In this document: positions 1 through 8,110 of the stretch, one piece after another
How positions within the stretch are numbered: position 1 is the stretch's first letter
Layout: each line of letters starts with the position of its first letter
From: Anabaena sp. WA102
GTDB lineage: Bacteria > Cyanobacteriota > Cyanobacteriia > Cyanobacteriales > Nostocaceae
DNA length: 64,000 nt
Direction of reading: 5' to 3'
Assembly (NCBI RefSeq): GCF_001277295.1
Contig: NZ_CP011456.1
Coordinates: 5,274,001 to 5,338,000 of the forward strand
The notes under the pieces: model-generated
Told to the model about the DNA's origin: nothing
The model's input: the letters and a program-made list of their open reading frames with translations, nothing else
Database searches by the model: none
Program-made: the position numbers and the translations under genes

Positions 1-96
1 CAATTTGATTATGCTGATAGATTTAACGAAGGATTAGCAGCAGTACAAGTTAATGGTAAATGGGGTTATATTCGTAATCCTCTACAAAAATATTAG
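1..96 (+). CDS. WG-repeat protein, C-terminal end (partial)
   Basis: An open frame enters from the left edge and stops with TAG at 94-96, giving 32 residues. It holds a pattern typical of WG (KWG) repeats: DRFNEGLAAVQVNGKWGYI, with the hallmark GKWGYI followed by a short tail. WG-repeat proteins are beta-rich repeat proteins of mostly unknown function. Only the last repeat is visible, so nothing can be said about length, signal peptide or partners. Confidence 0.7.
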   Translation, partial: QFDYADRFNEGLAAVQVNGKWGYIRNPLQKY

Positions 97-215
97 TTGT
101 AGGTATGTTGGATAAAATGGCTCTACATATCATTAAAAATCCCATGATATTGATTCCGTTTTACCCAACGATTTGCTATGATAAAACTAACTAAACTTCT
201 ATTATAGCAAATCTT

Positions 216-491
216 ATGCCATCACCTAAGATTATTGAACTTGAACAAATATTACAAACTTACTCCATTGAAGATAAACAATGGTTATTACAACAGTTAA
301 TTCAACAACTGGGATTAAATCATCAAGAAAAACCACCAGTAAATTATCAACAACAAGCAAAAGACATTATTGCAGAAACTATCAGTGAAGTTTTAGCTTT
401 ATCCAACGACTGCGAAGAGGAAGTTTGGCAAAAATTTTATGCAGCCAGTGGAAGAATATCGGCAAAGTTAAATGAATCGGATTTATTATAA
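216..491 (+). CDS. Probable antitoxin partner of the PIN toxin (91 aa)
   Basis: This small acidic protein has an N-terminal segment predicted helical (residues about 5-35, EQILQTYSIEDKQWLLQQL) and no motif that I recognise as a named family. Its stop codon overlaps the start of the next gene by one base (TAATG at 489-493), so the two are translationally coupled. Position directly before a PIN-domain gene is the usual place for a cognate antitoxin. The antitoxin role is inferred from context only. Confidence 0.6.
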   Translation: MPSPKIIELEQILQTYSIEDKQWLLQQLIQQLGLNHQEKPPVNYQQQAKDIIAETISEVLALSNDCEEEVWQKFYAASGRISAKLNESDLL

Positions 492-934
492 TGTCTTTTC
501 AAAAATTTGATTCACCACTACCTTTAGTTATTGTAGATACATCTGTTTTCATCTCAGCTTTATTGAGTAAAAACCCAAATAGTGCGCCTTGTAAAATTAT
601 TATATACTGGCGAGAAGGTAGATTTAACCTAGTAATTTCTCCACAACTATTAGAGGAATTAGTTGAAAAATTATTAGCAAAAAATATTGATAAGACTGAT
701 ATTAAAGATATTTTAACAGCCATTTTTTATACGGCAATTAAAATTCAAGGTACTTATCAAGCGACAATCTTGGATAATATTGATCCTAATGATAATATGT
801 TTTTAGCCGCAGCTTATGAAGTTAGTGCTGATTATTTAGTTTCTCTTGATAAAAAACATATTCTGCCATTAAAACATTATCACGGAACACAAATTTTATC
901 ACCAGATTTATTTATCAGGATATTAGATAAATAA
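491..934 (+). CDS. PIN-domain toxin of a type II toxin-antitoxin module
   Basis: The 147-residue product is a single PIN domain. The first acidic residue sits in VIVDTSVFISALL (residues about 14-26), a middle acidic patch in SPQLLEELVEKL (about 51-62), and the C-terminal acidic motif in LDNIDPNDNMFLAAAYE (about 94-110). This arrangement matches the COG1569 group of PIN proteins, annotated as toxin component of TA systems; PIN toxins are Mg-dependent ribonucleases. The start overlaps the stop of the 91-residue upstream gene by one base. Target RNA unknown. Confidence 0.8.
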   Translation: MSFQKFDSPLPLVIVDTSVFISALLSKNPNSAPCKIIIYWREGRFNLVISPQLLEELVEKLLAKNIDKTDIKDILTAIFYTAIKIQGTYQATILDNIDPNDNMFLAAAYEVSADYLVSLDKKHILPLKHYHGTQILSPDLFIRILDK

Positions 935-1081
935 AATCAGTATATTGTATGTTGTGTAAAATTTTATCAAGAGCATTTTGAATAATATTAGTATCTAATA
1001 AATAACCCATTTAACCTCGTTTTACAGATTTATCAAAAATTTGCATTTGCTCTGGAGTCAAATCATTAAAGAAGTTAAATT
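915..1081 (-). pseudogene. vapBC-like remnant (antitoxin tail plus PIN start)
   Basis: On the minus strand, bases about 1081-1011 read as the end of an antitoxin-like protein (NDLTPEQMQIFDKSVKRG, stop 1013-1011). The stop abuts an ATG at 1010 beginning MGYLLDTNIIQNAL, a textbook PIN-domain N-terminus with its first catalytic Asp. The frame then runs into unrelated sequence and stops at 915-917 after 31 residues, overlapping the end of the convergent PIN gene. This is therefore a truncated second PIN toxin module. Confidence 0.6.
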
Positions 1082-1387
1082 TTACGCAACTAAAGAAATA
1101 CGCTCTTCTCCTTTTTCAAGAATAAGACGATAACCACAAGATTGAACTATCTGTAAAAAATTACTAATGTTCATATCTTTTTGCTGACCAGAACAAATAT
1201 CTTGAATAACAGCAGGAGAAATATTAACTTCTTCGGCTAATTGAGCAATGGATATATGATCATTCTCCATAATAGAGATTAACAACTCAGATAGTAAAAA
1301 TTCCTGATATCCTGATGTAAATTTATCTTTAAAATCGGGGTTTTGCATCATTCTATCAAGAGTTGATAGTTGTTCAATTTTCTTCAT
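1082..1387 (-). CDS. HTH (XRE-like) antitoxin-type regulator
   Basis: I place the start at the ATG at 1387 because AGGAGG lies about 6 bases upstream; the longer frame to 1423 has no such site. The 101-residue protein has a helix-turn-helix in ISIAQLAEEVNISPAVIQDICSG (about residues 42-64), followed by SNFLQIVQSCGYRLIL, the pattern of HigA/XRE antitoxins in which the C-terminus reads as a short beta strand. A 46-codon frame precedes and overlaps it by 14 bases and might encode, or be a relic of, a toxin. Operator and partner are not identified. Confidence 0.65.
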   Translation of the reverse strand: MKKIEQLSTLDRMMQNPDFKDKFTSGYQEFLLSELLISIMENDHISIAQLAEEVNISPAVIQDICSGQQKDMNISNFLQIVQSCGYRLILEKGEERISLVA

Positions 1388-1514
1388 AATATCCTCCTTT
1401 TTGGTTACGTTTAATATAATCATTCATATAGTTGATAGCTTTTTCTTTCTGGTTTTTTGGTAATTCTTTCAGTAAAATGGTGAAAAATCTCTGAAATGAC
1501 ATAATAATATTCAT
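1374..1514 (-). CDS. Small ORF (46 aa) upstream of the HTH antitoxin
   Basis: ATG at 1514 opens a 46-codon frame that stops at 1374-1376. The product is basic and helical (FFTILLKELPKNQKEKAINY) and is not recognised. The ribosome-binding site and start of the HTH gene lie inside its last codons, a layout seen in coupled toxin-antitoxin pairs. It is too short for a HigB-type RNase. It may be a small regulator, a toxin relic or a chance frame. Confidence 0.3.
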   Translation of the reverse strand: MNIIMSFQRFFTILLKELPKNQKEKAINYMNDYIKRNQKGGYYEEN

Positions 1515-1541
1515 TCTGTCCGAATATAGTAATATTAGTTA

Positions 1542-1991
1542 ATGGTAAAATTCTACTATCGGGGCATGACAGACGAAAATGGTAAGCCCAAAATTGGTCG
1601 AAGTGCCAGACAATTAGGAGTTAGACTGGGTGATATTGATATAAATATTAAGCGAATGCCCGTAGATAGTCTAGATGAGCAAGGCTATTTATTACCAGAG
1701 TCAGAGCGTGAGTTTCAAGGTGAGCTTATTGATGTTGCCATTGTAAATACAGGGGGAATGTCCGTTTCCCTTTCCATTGAAGCTTTACCAGCACCTCGCA
1801 AACCTGCTAAATTTGGTGGATATGGAAAAGATCCCCTATGGCAAATTGATGATAGTAACATCACTGGAGATTTACAAGCTGTTCAGGATAGCCCAACCCA
1901 CGTTAGCATTTCGCCAAGAATTACAATGTTACTAGAAAGGTACGAATTAGCCTTGGCAAACACCCAAGATTATTGGGAAAGAATTGATTAG
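1542..1991 (+). CDS. Probable Tse2-like ADP-ribosyltransferase toxin
   Basis: The 149-residue protein has features I associate with the Tse2 family: an N-terminal FYRGMTDENGKPKIGRSARQ segment ending in LGVR (Tse2: LYRA-x-GDVGR), a central NTGGMSVS (Tse2: DTGGTSVF), and a C-terminal THVSISPRITMLLERYELAL with a final W (Tse2: THYTIMPAKPM-x-W). Tse2 of Pseudomonas is a cytoplasm-acting toxin with an ADP-ribosyltransferase-like fold, delivered by type VI secretion there; related proteins also occur outside T6SS loci. No signal peptide is visible and no secretion genes are nearby. The gene 20 bp downstream may encode the antidote. The assignment rests on remembered motifs and length. Confidence 0.55.
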   Translation: MVKFYYRGMTDENGKPKIGRSARQLGVRLGDIDINIKRMPVDSLDEQGYLLPESEREFQGELIDVAIVNTGGMSVSLSIEALPAPRKPAKFGGYGKDPLWQIDDSNITGDLQAVQDSPTHVSISPRITMLLERYELALANTQDYWERID

Positions 1992-2010
1992 AACTAAATA
2001 GGAGGTAGGT

Positions 2011-2532
2011 ATGGCATGGATATTTAGTTTATCAGCAGAGTGTGGCTCTGATGAAAGCAGTGCTAAGGAATTTGCTCAATATTTTACGGCGAAACCATGT
2101 ATGTTCTCTAACCCATGGCCATATTGTGCAGACACTTTTCAAGATAGTGAAAAAAATTGGTGGTGTCGGGTTTACCTAAATCATCTTAGTAAAGTAGGAA
2201 TAAACAACACCGAAAGTGCTTTCTCAATGACAAATTTAGGTCTAACACTCTATAGAAATCTACTGTCTTCTCCTCCGTTTCGTTATGCTTTAGTTGGTGT
2301 AGAAGTTGATGAATTTAGAACCTATAGTGAACTGATTGAAGATTTGCCTAATTTATCTATTCCAGGATTAGTTTTAGCCAAAACAATTGAGCAGGAAGTA
2401 GAAACATTACCAATTTTCCAAGCATTTGGTTCTAGTTATGTTTGGCAACCTTATCAGGGAGAAGTTTACAATCCATTAATGGTATCCCCGGACTTAAAAA
2501 GTAAACTTGATGAAATTTTATCTATAAGTTGA
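2011..2532 (+). CDS. Putative immunity/antidote for the Tse2-like toxin
   Basis: The 173-residue product is not recognised. It is acidic and rich in aromatic residues, with WPYCADTFQDSEKNWW at about 33-48 and a second aromatic cluster near residues 144-154, and has no transmembrane segment or signal peptide. A strong AGGAGG lies just before the ATG. It follows the Tse2-like gene by 19 bp, in the same direction, and the pair is bounded by unrelated genes. An immunity role is inferred from this linkage alone. Confidence 0.45.
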   Translation: MAWIFSLSAECGSDESSAKEFAQYFTAKPCMFSNPWPYCADTFQDSEKNWWCRVYLNHLSKVGINNTESAFSMTNLGLTLYRNLLSSPPFRYALVGVEVDEFRTYSELIEDLPNLSIPGLVLAKTIEQEVETLPIFQAFGSSYVWQPYQGEVYNPLMVSPDLKSKLDEILSIS

Positions 2533-2579
2533 ATTAAAACTCAATATTCTCTCCGTGCCTCTGCGCCTCTGCGTGAGAC

Positions 2580-2610
2580 AAAAAAACAGCCGCCCCCTTA
2601 CGGAAGCGGC
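2580..2610 (-). terminator. Rho-independent terminator of groESL
   Basis: Read on the minus strand, 2610-2589 forms a 9-bp stem (GCCGCTTCC / GGGGGCGGC, two G-U pairs) with a GTAA loop, followed closely by a run of seven or more T (2587-2580). It sits 34 bp after the groEL stop. Confidence 0.8.
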
Positions 2611-2643
2611 CATTATTCAAACTAGGAAAACTACTAAAAGATT

Positions 2644-4278
2644 TTAGTAATCGTAATCTCCACCCATACCAGCGCCAGCAGCAGGAGCGCCATCTTTAGG
2701 TTCGGGCTTGTCAACAATGATACATTCAGTTGTCAACACCATACCAGCGATAGAAGCAGCGTTTTGCAAAGCAGAACGAGTTACCTTAGCGGGGTCAACA
2801 ATACCAGCTTCCAACATATCAACGAATTCGTTGGTAGAAGCATTGAAACCAATGTTGAAATCCTTCTCTTTCACTCTTTCCGCAATTACGGCACCGTTTT
2901 GACCAGCGTTTTCTGCAATTCTCTTCAGAGGAGCAGGTAAAGCACGAACGACGATTAAAGCACCTGTCAACTCTTCATCTTTGAGGTGGCTGTGCGCCCA
3001 AACTTCCAATTGAGGAGCGAGGTGAGCCAAGGTTGTACCACCACCGGGAACAATACCTTCTTCTACAGCAGCCTTGGTAGCGTTGATAGCATCTTCCAAG
3101 CGCAGCTTCTTGTCCTTCATTTCGGTTTCGGTAGCTGCACCAACTTTAACTACAGCGACACCACCGGACAATTTAGCCAAACGTTCTTGCAGTTTTTCTT
3201 TGTCGTAGGAAGATTCGGTTTCATCCATCTGACGACGGATTTGTTCGCAACGAGCCTTCACAGCAGCTTCATTACCTTCAGCAACAATTGTGGTGCTGTC
3301 TTTGGTAATGGTGATGCGACGAGCTTTACCTAAGCTTTCTAGTTTGGTTGTATCTAGTTTCAATCCAGCGTCTTCGGTGACAAGTTGACCACCAGTTAAG
3401 ACAGCGATATCTTCTAGCATAGCTTTACGGCGATCGCCAAAACCAGGAGCTTTCACAGCAGCCACGTTAAGGACACCGCGTAAACGGTTAACTACCAAAG
3501 TCGCCAAAGCTTCTTTTTCAATGTCTTCAGCAATAATTACCAAAGGACGACCGGAACGAGCTACTTGTTCGAGTACAGGAACTAAATCTTGTACCAAAGC
3601 AATTTTCTTGTCAGTTAACAAGATATAAGGCTCATCAAAAACGGTTTCCATCCGTTCTGCATCGGTAGCGAAGTAAGGGGAAATATAACCCTTATCAAAG
3701 CGCATACCTTCGGTGATTTCCAATTCGGTGGTCATAGACTTCCCTTCTTCTAGGGAAATTACGCCTTCTTTACCCACCTTGTCCATAGCTTGAGCAATCA
3801 TGCTACCGACTTCTTCGTCGTTACCAGCAGAAATTGCCGCAACTTGAGCGATCGCCTTAGAATCTTCTACAGGGCGAGCGTGTTCAGCAATTTTTTCGAC
3901 TAAAAACGCAGATGCTTTATCAATACCGCGCTTCAATAAAATTGCATTAGCACCAGCCGCAACGTTCCGCAAGCCTTCTTTAACGATAGCGTGAGCCAAA
4001 ACGGTAGCTGTGGTTGTACCATCACCAGCAGCGTCATTGGTTTTAGAAGCAGCTTGACGAATTAGAGCTACACCAGTATTTTCGATGTGGTCTTCTAATT
4101 CAATTTCTTTAGCGATGGTGACACCATCATTCACGATTTGTGGTGCGCCGAATTTCTTCTCTAGAACCACGTTACGACCCTTTGGACCAAGGGTAACAGC
4201 TACAGCTTCAGCGAGAATATCAATACCACGCTCTAGAGCGCGACGGGCGTTTTCGTTGTAAATAATGCGCTTTGCCAT
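2644..4278 (-). CDS. groEL: Chaperonin GroEL (GroEL1 type)
   Basis: The 544-residue protein is a full-length group I chaperonin: the N-terminus reads MAKRIIYNENARRALERG, the ATP-binding motif is GDGTTTATVLA (about residues 85-95), and the conserved Asp of the hydrolysis site lies in GRNVVLEKKFG through VNDGVTIAKEI. It forms the double-ring ATP-driven folding chamber capped by GroES. The C-terminal tail, rich in Gly and Met, ends in GDYDY; many GroEL proteins have a longer GGM tail. It lies 102 bp downstream of groES in one operon, typical of the cyanobacterial groEL1 locus; a second, uncoupled groEL2 is usual in the phylum but is not in this window. Confidence 0.97.
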   Translation of the reverse strand: MAKRIIYNENARRALERGIDILAEAVAVTLGPKGRNVVLEKKFGAPQIVNDGVTIAKEIELEDHIENTGVALIRQAASKTNDAAGDGTTTATVLAHAIVKEGLRNVAAGANAILLKRGIDKASAFLVEKIAEHARPVEDSKAIAQVAAISAGNDEEVGSMIAQAMDKVGKEGVISLEEGKSMTTELEITEGMRFDKGYISPYFATDAERMETVFDEPYILLTDKKIALVQDLVPVLEQVARSGRPLVIIAEDIEKEALATLVVNRLRGVLNVAAVKAPGFGDRRKAMLEDIAVLTGGQLVTEDAGLKLDTTKLESLGKARRITITKDSTTIVAEGNEAAVKARCEQIRRQMDETESSYDKEKLQERLAKLSGGVAVVKVGAATETEMKDKKLRLEDAINATKAAVEEGIVPGGGTTLAHLAPQLEVWAHSHLKDEELTGALIVVRALPAPLKRIAENAGQNGAVIAERVKEKDFNIGFNASTNEFVDMLEAGIVDPAKVTRSALQNAASIAGMVLTTECIIVDKPEPKDGAPAAGAGMGGDYDY

Positions 4279-4380
4279 AATAAGTCTAAATCCCGGTGGT
4301 AAATTAATTAAATTTTGCGAAGAATTGGTGAATGGTGAGCAGGTAATTAGGAAAACTCCTTACCCATCACCCAGTCCCAA

Positions 4381-4692
4381 TTAGTTAACGATCGCTAAAA
4401 TGTCTTTTTCTGAAAGGAGTACATACTCATCTGTACCCAGCTTGATATCAGTGCCAGCGTACTTGGAGTACAACACTTTATCGCCAACATTAATATCCAT
4501 TGTTTGACGAGTACCGTCGTCATTGCGCTTGCCAGGACCAACAGCGGCGATTTCGCCTACTTGGGGTTTTTCCTGGGCATTATCGGGCAAATACAAACCG
4601 CCTGCGGTTTTTTCTTGGGGGGCGCTCACTTTGATGAAAACGCGATCGCCCAGGGGCTTAACGGTGGAAACGCTTAGAGATACAGCTGCCAT
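4381..4692 (-). CDS. groES: Co-chaperonin GroES
   Basis: The 103-residue protein is full length for GroES. It shows KPLGDRVFIKV (about 13-23), the mobile-loop region QEKTAGGLYLP (about 26-36), and the C-terminal YVLLSEKDILAIV. It forms the heptameric lid of the GroEL chamber. It is first in the groESL operon and is preceded by a perfect CIRCE operator 19 bp upstream of the ATG, so it is likely under HrcA repression. Confidence 0.97.
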   Translation of the reverse strand: MAAVSLSVSTVKPLGDRVFIKVSAPQEKTAGGLYLPDNAQEKPQVGEIAAVGPGKRNDDGTRQTMDINVGDKVLYSKYAGTDIKLGTDEYVLLSEKDILAIVN

Positions 4693-4710
4693 ACAAAATT
4701 TCTTGCTAAA

Positions 4711-4737
4711 TTAGCACTCTCGACTCATGAGTGCTAA
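4711..4737 (-). promoter_or_regulatory. CIRCE operator (HrcA binding site)
   Basis: The sequence is exactly TTAGCACTC-N9-GAGTGCTAA (4711-4719 and 4729-4737), the canonical CIRCE inverted repeat bound by the heat-shock repressor HrcA. It lies 19 bp upstream of groES, so it probably overlaps the transcript start or 5' leader. Confidence 0.97.
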
Positions 4738-4990
4738 TCTAGCTTTATCTATGACCCAATAGCAATCATGGCTTGTGTACGGGTTTCCGAACTAAGATTA
4801 GGGTGGCGATACTTAAGTGCAAATATCCAATTATTTTAGTTGTCAGGGTTTGTTGCGTAAGTAATGAATATTTTGATATGGACAACTTTATTTGCAAACT
4901 TGGAAAATTGTTATAGAACTGTAATCAGGGATCTACTCAATGAGTAACATCACAATGATCCACAAACAGTTTTTTCATCCCTAAAACTAC

Positions 4991-5061
4991 TAGGGAACAG
5001 GGAACAGGGAACAGGGAACAGGGAACATTACCAATTACCCATTACCCATTACCCATTACCC
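4991..5061. repeat. STRR heptamer repeats (two types in a row)
   Basis: About five copies of a 7-bp unit (AGGGAAC, 4991-5026) are followed directly by about five copies of another (CATTACC or close variants, 5025-5061). Such short tandemly repeated repetitive sequences are widespread between genes in heterocystous cyanobacteria. The wider stretch 4738-5733 holds no convincing gene apart from the remnant at 5221-5328. Confidence 0.85.
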
Positions 5062-5220
5062 AAAACAGATAAATGCTCAATTCTGTTATAAATCGGCTAG
5101 TCTAGAACTTGGTAATGTTGTTAACAAGGACTGGGAGAGCGATCAACCCATCAGTTAACACATAGTTATTCCATAGGCATCTTCACAGCCCAAGTCAAAA
5201 ACTTGCGTGTTTGTTGTTCT

Positions 5221-5328
5221 AGAACGATAATAGTAGTTTACCTAGATGGGGTCTGGTATCGCCAATTAAATCCAGAAGTCATTAGAGTAGGTCATCCAAG
5301 ACCAGTAGATTGGCAACGAGTATGGTGA
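5221..5328 (+). pseudogene. C-terminal fragment of an unknown protein
   Basis: One frame ending in TGA at 5326-5328 reads YLDGVWYRQLNPEVIRVGHP then RPVDWQRVW, which looks like real protein rather than random sequence. No start codon is found upstream and the homology-like character fades before about 5220. I do not recognise the parent family. Best read as the surviving tail of a deleted gene. Confidence 0.35.
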
Positions 5329-5733
5329 AGAAATTTATATTTTTAACCCATACTTGTCCAAAAGATTCCCCGGTTGATTTTGAACCTCTAAATAGAGGCT
5401 TCACATCCGAAGGATAAGTAAAGCAGCAGTATACCAATGAAAGCGCGGGCGAGTTTTGAGCTAGGGTCATCTTGAAAAAATACTGACCTGTGATTATTCA
5501 CAAGGACAATAATTTTATCAGGGTTTTCAGCCTGCAACTTTCAAATGGATCTATAATAGCGCATTATAAAGACTACTGCTATACGTATCCTTACTAGACT
5601 TTTTCCATTCACTTGCAAGTCTGTTGAAAGTAACTAACACTTTTAAGACTTCGGGGAGTTAAAGTAAGTTAAGTGGGAAAAAAGACAACATCCGAAGTCA
5701 TCCAACATACGGGATAACTATATCAATACCTTA

Positions 5734-6411
5734 ATGGATCGAAGCGCGAGAAGTGCCACTGTTATGAAAGAACCCAGCATGAAAGACCACAAACGACTTC
5801 TACTTATTGATGATGACCCTAACCTCATCTTGCTGGTGAAGGATTACTTAGAGTTTCGGGGCTACGAAGTCATCACGGCTGCAAATGGCAGAGAAGCTCT
5901 GGATCTTCTAGAAACCGAAGTTCCAGATATGATCATCTGTGACGTGATGATGCCGGAAATGGACGGATACACTTTTGTCGAAGAAGTCCGCAAGACTGAA
6001 CGAACTAGTTGGATTCCCGTTCTTTTCCTCTCAGCTAAAGGTCAAAGTGCAGACCGAGTTAAGGGGTTAAATAAAGGTGCTGACGTATATATGATCAAGC
6101 CCTTTGAACCTGAAGAACTCGTAGCACAAGTAGAATCCTCACTCAAGCAAACTGTGCGTTGGAAAGAACATCAAACCAAGGGTGGGGATAGCGGTTCTCG
6201 CATCCAAGTTCCTTTCGATGTCCAGTTAACCCCAACGGAACTGAAAGTAGTCCAGTTTGTCGCTAGGGGTTTAGCAAACCGCGAAATCGCTGAAGAATTA
6301 AATGTCAGTCAGCGAACTGTTGAAAGCCATGTGTCCAATATGTTGGGCAAAACCAATCTCCACAACCGTACTGAATTAGCACGTTGGGCGATTGAAAATC
6401 AAATGGCTTAA
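5734..6411 (+). CDS. NarL/LuxR-family response regulator
   Basis: The protein has an N-terminal receiver domain: acidic pocket LLLIDDDPN, phospho-acceptor Asp in ICDVMMPEMDGY (about D70 counted from this start), conserved Thr/Ser in FLSAKG and Lys in MIKPFEP. A LuxR-type helix-turn-helix follows at the C-terminus (LTPTELKVVQFVARGLANRE then IAEELNVSQRTVESHVSNML). It should be a DNA-binding regulator phosphorylated by a histidine kinase that is not in this window. In cyanobacteria one conserved NarL-type regulator is Rre1 (Ycf29), implicated in heat and light stress including chaperone genes. It may be this one, but I cannot prove it. An internal ATG at codon 16 (MKDHKRLLL) is a plausible true start. 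Confidence 0.85.
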   Translation: MDRSARSATVMKEPSMKDHKRLLLIDDDPNLILLVKDYLEFRGYEVITAANGREALDLLETEVPDMIICDVMMPEMDGYTFVEEVRKTERTSWIPVLFLSAKGQSADRVKGLNKGADVYMIKPFEPEELVAQVESSLKQTVRWKEHQTKGGDSGSRIQVPFDVQLTPTELKVVQFVARGLANREIAEELNVSQRTVESHVSNMLGKTNLHNRTELARWAIENQMA

Positions 6412-6495
6412 ACAATTTTAGATTTTGGATTTTGGATTTTGGATGATTTATCTAAGGTCTAAAGTCCAAAATTTCTGATTTTGGATTGGGGAAAA

Positions 6496-7071
6496 TTACG
6501 CTGGAGGCGGAAAATCTACATCTTCATAAAGTTGCCTCATTGTTCCTGCAAAGTTAATGCTGTGTAATTGAAATGAAGTTTCTTGTCCCACATAAAACTG
6601 TAATACCCAAAATCCATCTTCATTGCGGCGGAAACATTCAACTCTCGGTTTTTTCGTATTAATTAAAATATATTCTTGTAAAGTTTCTATAGTTTGATAA
6701 TCAGCGAATTTGTCACCTCGATCAAATCTTTCGGTAGAATCAGATAAAACTTCGATTATTAAACAAGGAAATCTTTTATATCCTAGTGTTTCTTGATCAC
6801 GGTTATCGCAAGTTACCATAATATCAGGATAAAAAAATCTATTTAAAGATTCAATTCTGGCTTTCATATCAGAAATATATACTCGACAACCAGAACCACG
6901 CACATGATTACGCAGTAGTGCAAACAAGTTTCCAGCAATGGTAACATGAGCGTCTAATGCGCCAGCCATTGCGTAAATATATCCATCAATATATTCATGC
7001 TTGACGGGGCTGTTTTCTTCTAATTCTAAATATTCTTCTGGAGTGATGTAGATTTGGGGAGAAGCAACCAT
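6496..7071 (-). CDS. Uma2-family (DUF820) putative endonuclease
   Basis: The 191-residue protein matches the Uma2/DUF820 pattern: ITPEEYLELEENSPVKHEYI at the N-terminus, then DGYIYAMAGA, the nuclease-like FYPDIMVTCD and LIIEVLSDSTERFDRGDKFA with an E-x-V core (PD-(D/E)xK fold), and a C-terminal QEYILINTKKPRVECFRR. These proteins occur in many copies in Nostocales; activity and role are mostly untested. It stands alone and is convergent with the response regulator. Two more Uma2 genes lie at 35359 and 40895. Confidence 0.85.
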   Translation of the reverse strand: MVASPQIYITPEEYLELEENSPVKHEYIDGYIYAMAGALDAHVTIAGNLFALLRNHVRGSGCRVYISDMKARIESLNRFFYPDIMVTCDNRDQETLGYKRFPCLIIEVLSDSTERFDRGDKFADYQTIETLQEYILINTKKPRVECFRRNEDGFWVLQFYVGQETSFQLHSINFAGTMRQLYEDVDFPPPA

Positions 7072-7307
7072 ATTTAAAACCTCACAAATTAAGATGTAGG
7101 CTTAACACTTGCTATAGCAGTTATTGGTTGGATGAAATACAATCGAGGGCGCAGTCCCTGCGCCCCTACAGGGTTTTCGATTTACTGACTGTATCTCATT
7201 CGAGTGCATACCGCCATATTGATGCTAAGTTAGGCATCTACAATAAATTATAGAACTAAAAAATTAGTTTAATCAAATCAAGTTGCAAAATTAAATTGAA
7301 AGTGGTT

Positions 7308-8048
7308 TTACCAAAAAACTAATAGTTCTCGTTGCTGCCATAAAATTAGCATTCCACTGAACAAAACAAAGGAGATAACCAGTCGCCGGAATTGTTTTTC
7401 ACTGATTTTTTGCAAAACTAAATGTCCCAACCAGTTTCCAGGTATAGCAGCCAAACCAAGGACAATTCCATAACCAATATATGGCAATTTGAAAGCACCC
7501 AAAAAACTATAGACAAAAATCTTGACAATATGAACAATCACTCGATTTGTTGCCTGAGTTGCTAGTAATTCTTCTTTTTGTAAGCCATAGTTAATATAAA
7601 GTGGAGCTAATACAGGACCCATACTCCCTATTAATCCAGAGAAAAAAGCATAGGCAAAACCTGCTGGTAAAAAGTACCAAGCTTTGACTGAAAAAGATTT
7701 TTCTTCATTTTTAAAAAAGTAACTAGCAGCCGAAAAAATCAGAAATATAGCAACTAAAATACTTAACCAATCTAATTTAAGTTTTGTCAGTGTAAAAGCT
7801 CCCAAAATTCCGCCAAAAATTGCTCCGGGTAACTCCCATTTAACGACATCCCAATTAATTTTTTGCCAATACACAAATACTCGTTCACTGTTTCCAAATA
7901 GCCCACTAATAGTAATTACGGGAGCAATAGCTACAGCCCCTAGAAATATACTGACAATGGGCATAAGGATTAATGCACTTCCACCACCTGCTAGTAAACT
8001 GACAAACCATCCTACAATTCCAGCTAATGCTAACCAAAATATTGTCAT
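7308..8048 (-). CDS. TauE/SafE-family membrane transporter
   Basis: The 246-residue protein is almost wholly hydrophobic, with about seven or eight membrane segments. Family features are GIVGWFVSLLAGGGSALILM at the N-terminus and the repeated half with GLIGSMGPVLAPLYINYG. TauE/SafE proteins export or import sulfite, sulfonates or other organic anions. It is divergent from ureD, 62 bp apart, which does not by itself imply a link with urease. Substrate not predicted. Confidence 0.8.
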   Translation of the reverse strand: MTIFWLALAGIVGWFVSLLAGGGSALILMPIVSIFLGAVAIAPVITISGLFGNSERVFVYWQKINWDVVKWELPGAIFGGILGAFTLTKLKLDWLSILVAIFLIFSAASYFFKNEEKSFSVKAWYFLPAGFAYAFFSGLIGSMGPVLAPLYINYGLQKEELLATQATNRVIVHIVKIFVYSFLGAFKLPYIGYGIVLGLAAIPGNWLGHLVLQKISEKQFRRLVISFVLFSGMLILWQQRELLVFW

Positions 8049-8110
8049 AAATATTGAATAATATGTTAAACCGAATAAATCAGGCGCTTAGTTTTTACTC
8101 TACCTTATAA

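Noticed and set aside
2986..3333. 115-codon frame antisense to groEL
   Set aside because: Shadow of the strongly conserved groEL gene; long antisense frames are expected from its codon use.
4991..5061. Possible CRISPR array
   Set aside because: Units are 7 bp and directly adjacent with no unique spacers; this is an STRR. No cas genes lie in the window.
5282..5470. Minus-strand 62-codon frame
   Set aside because: Composition is not protein-like, it has no ribosome-binding site, and it overlaps the plus-strand remnant at 5221-5328.
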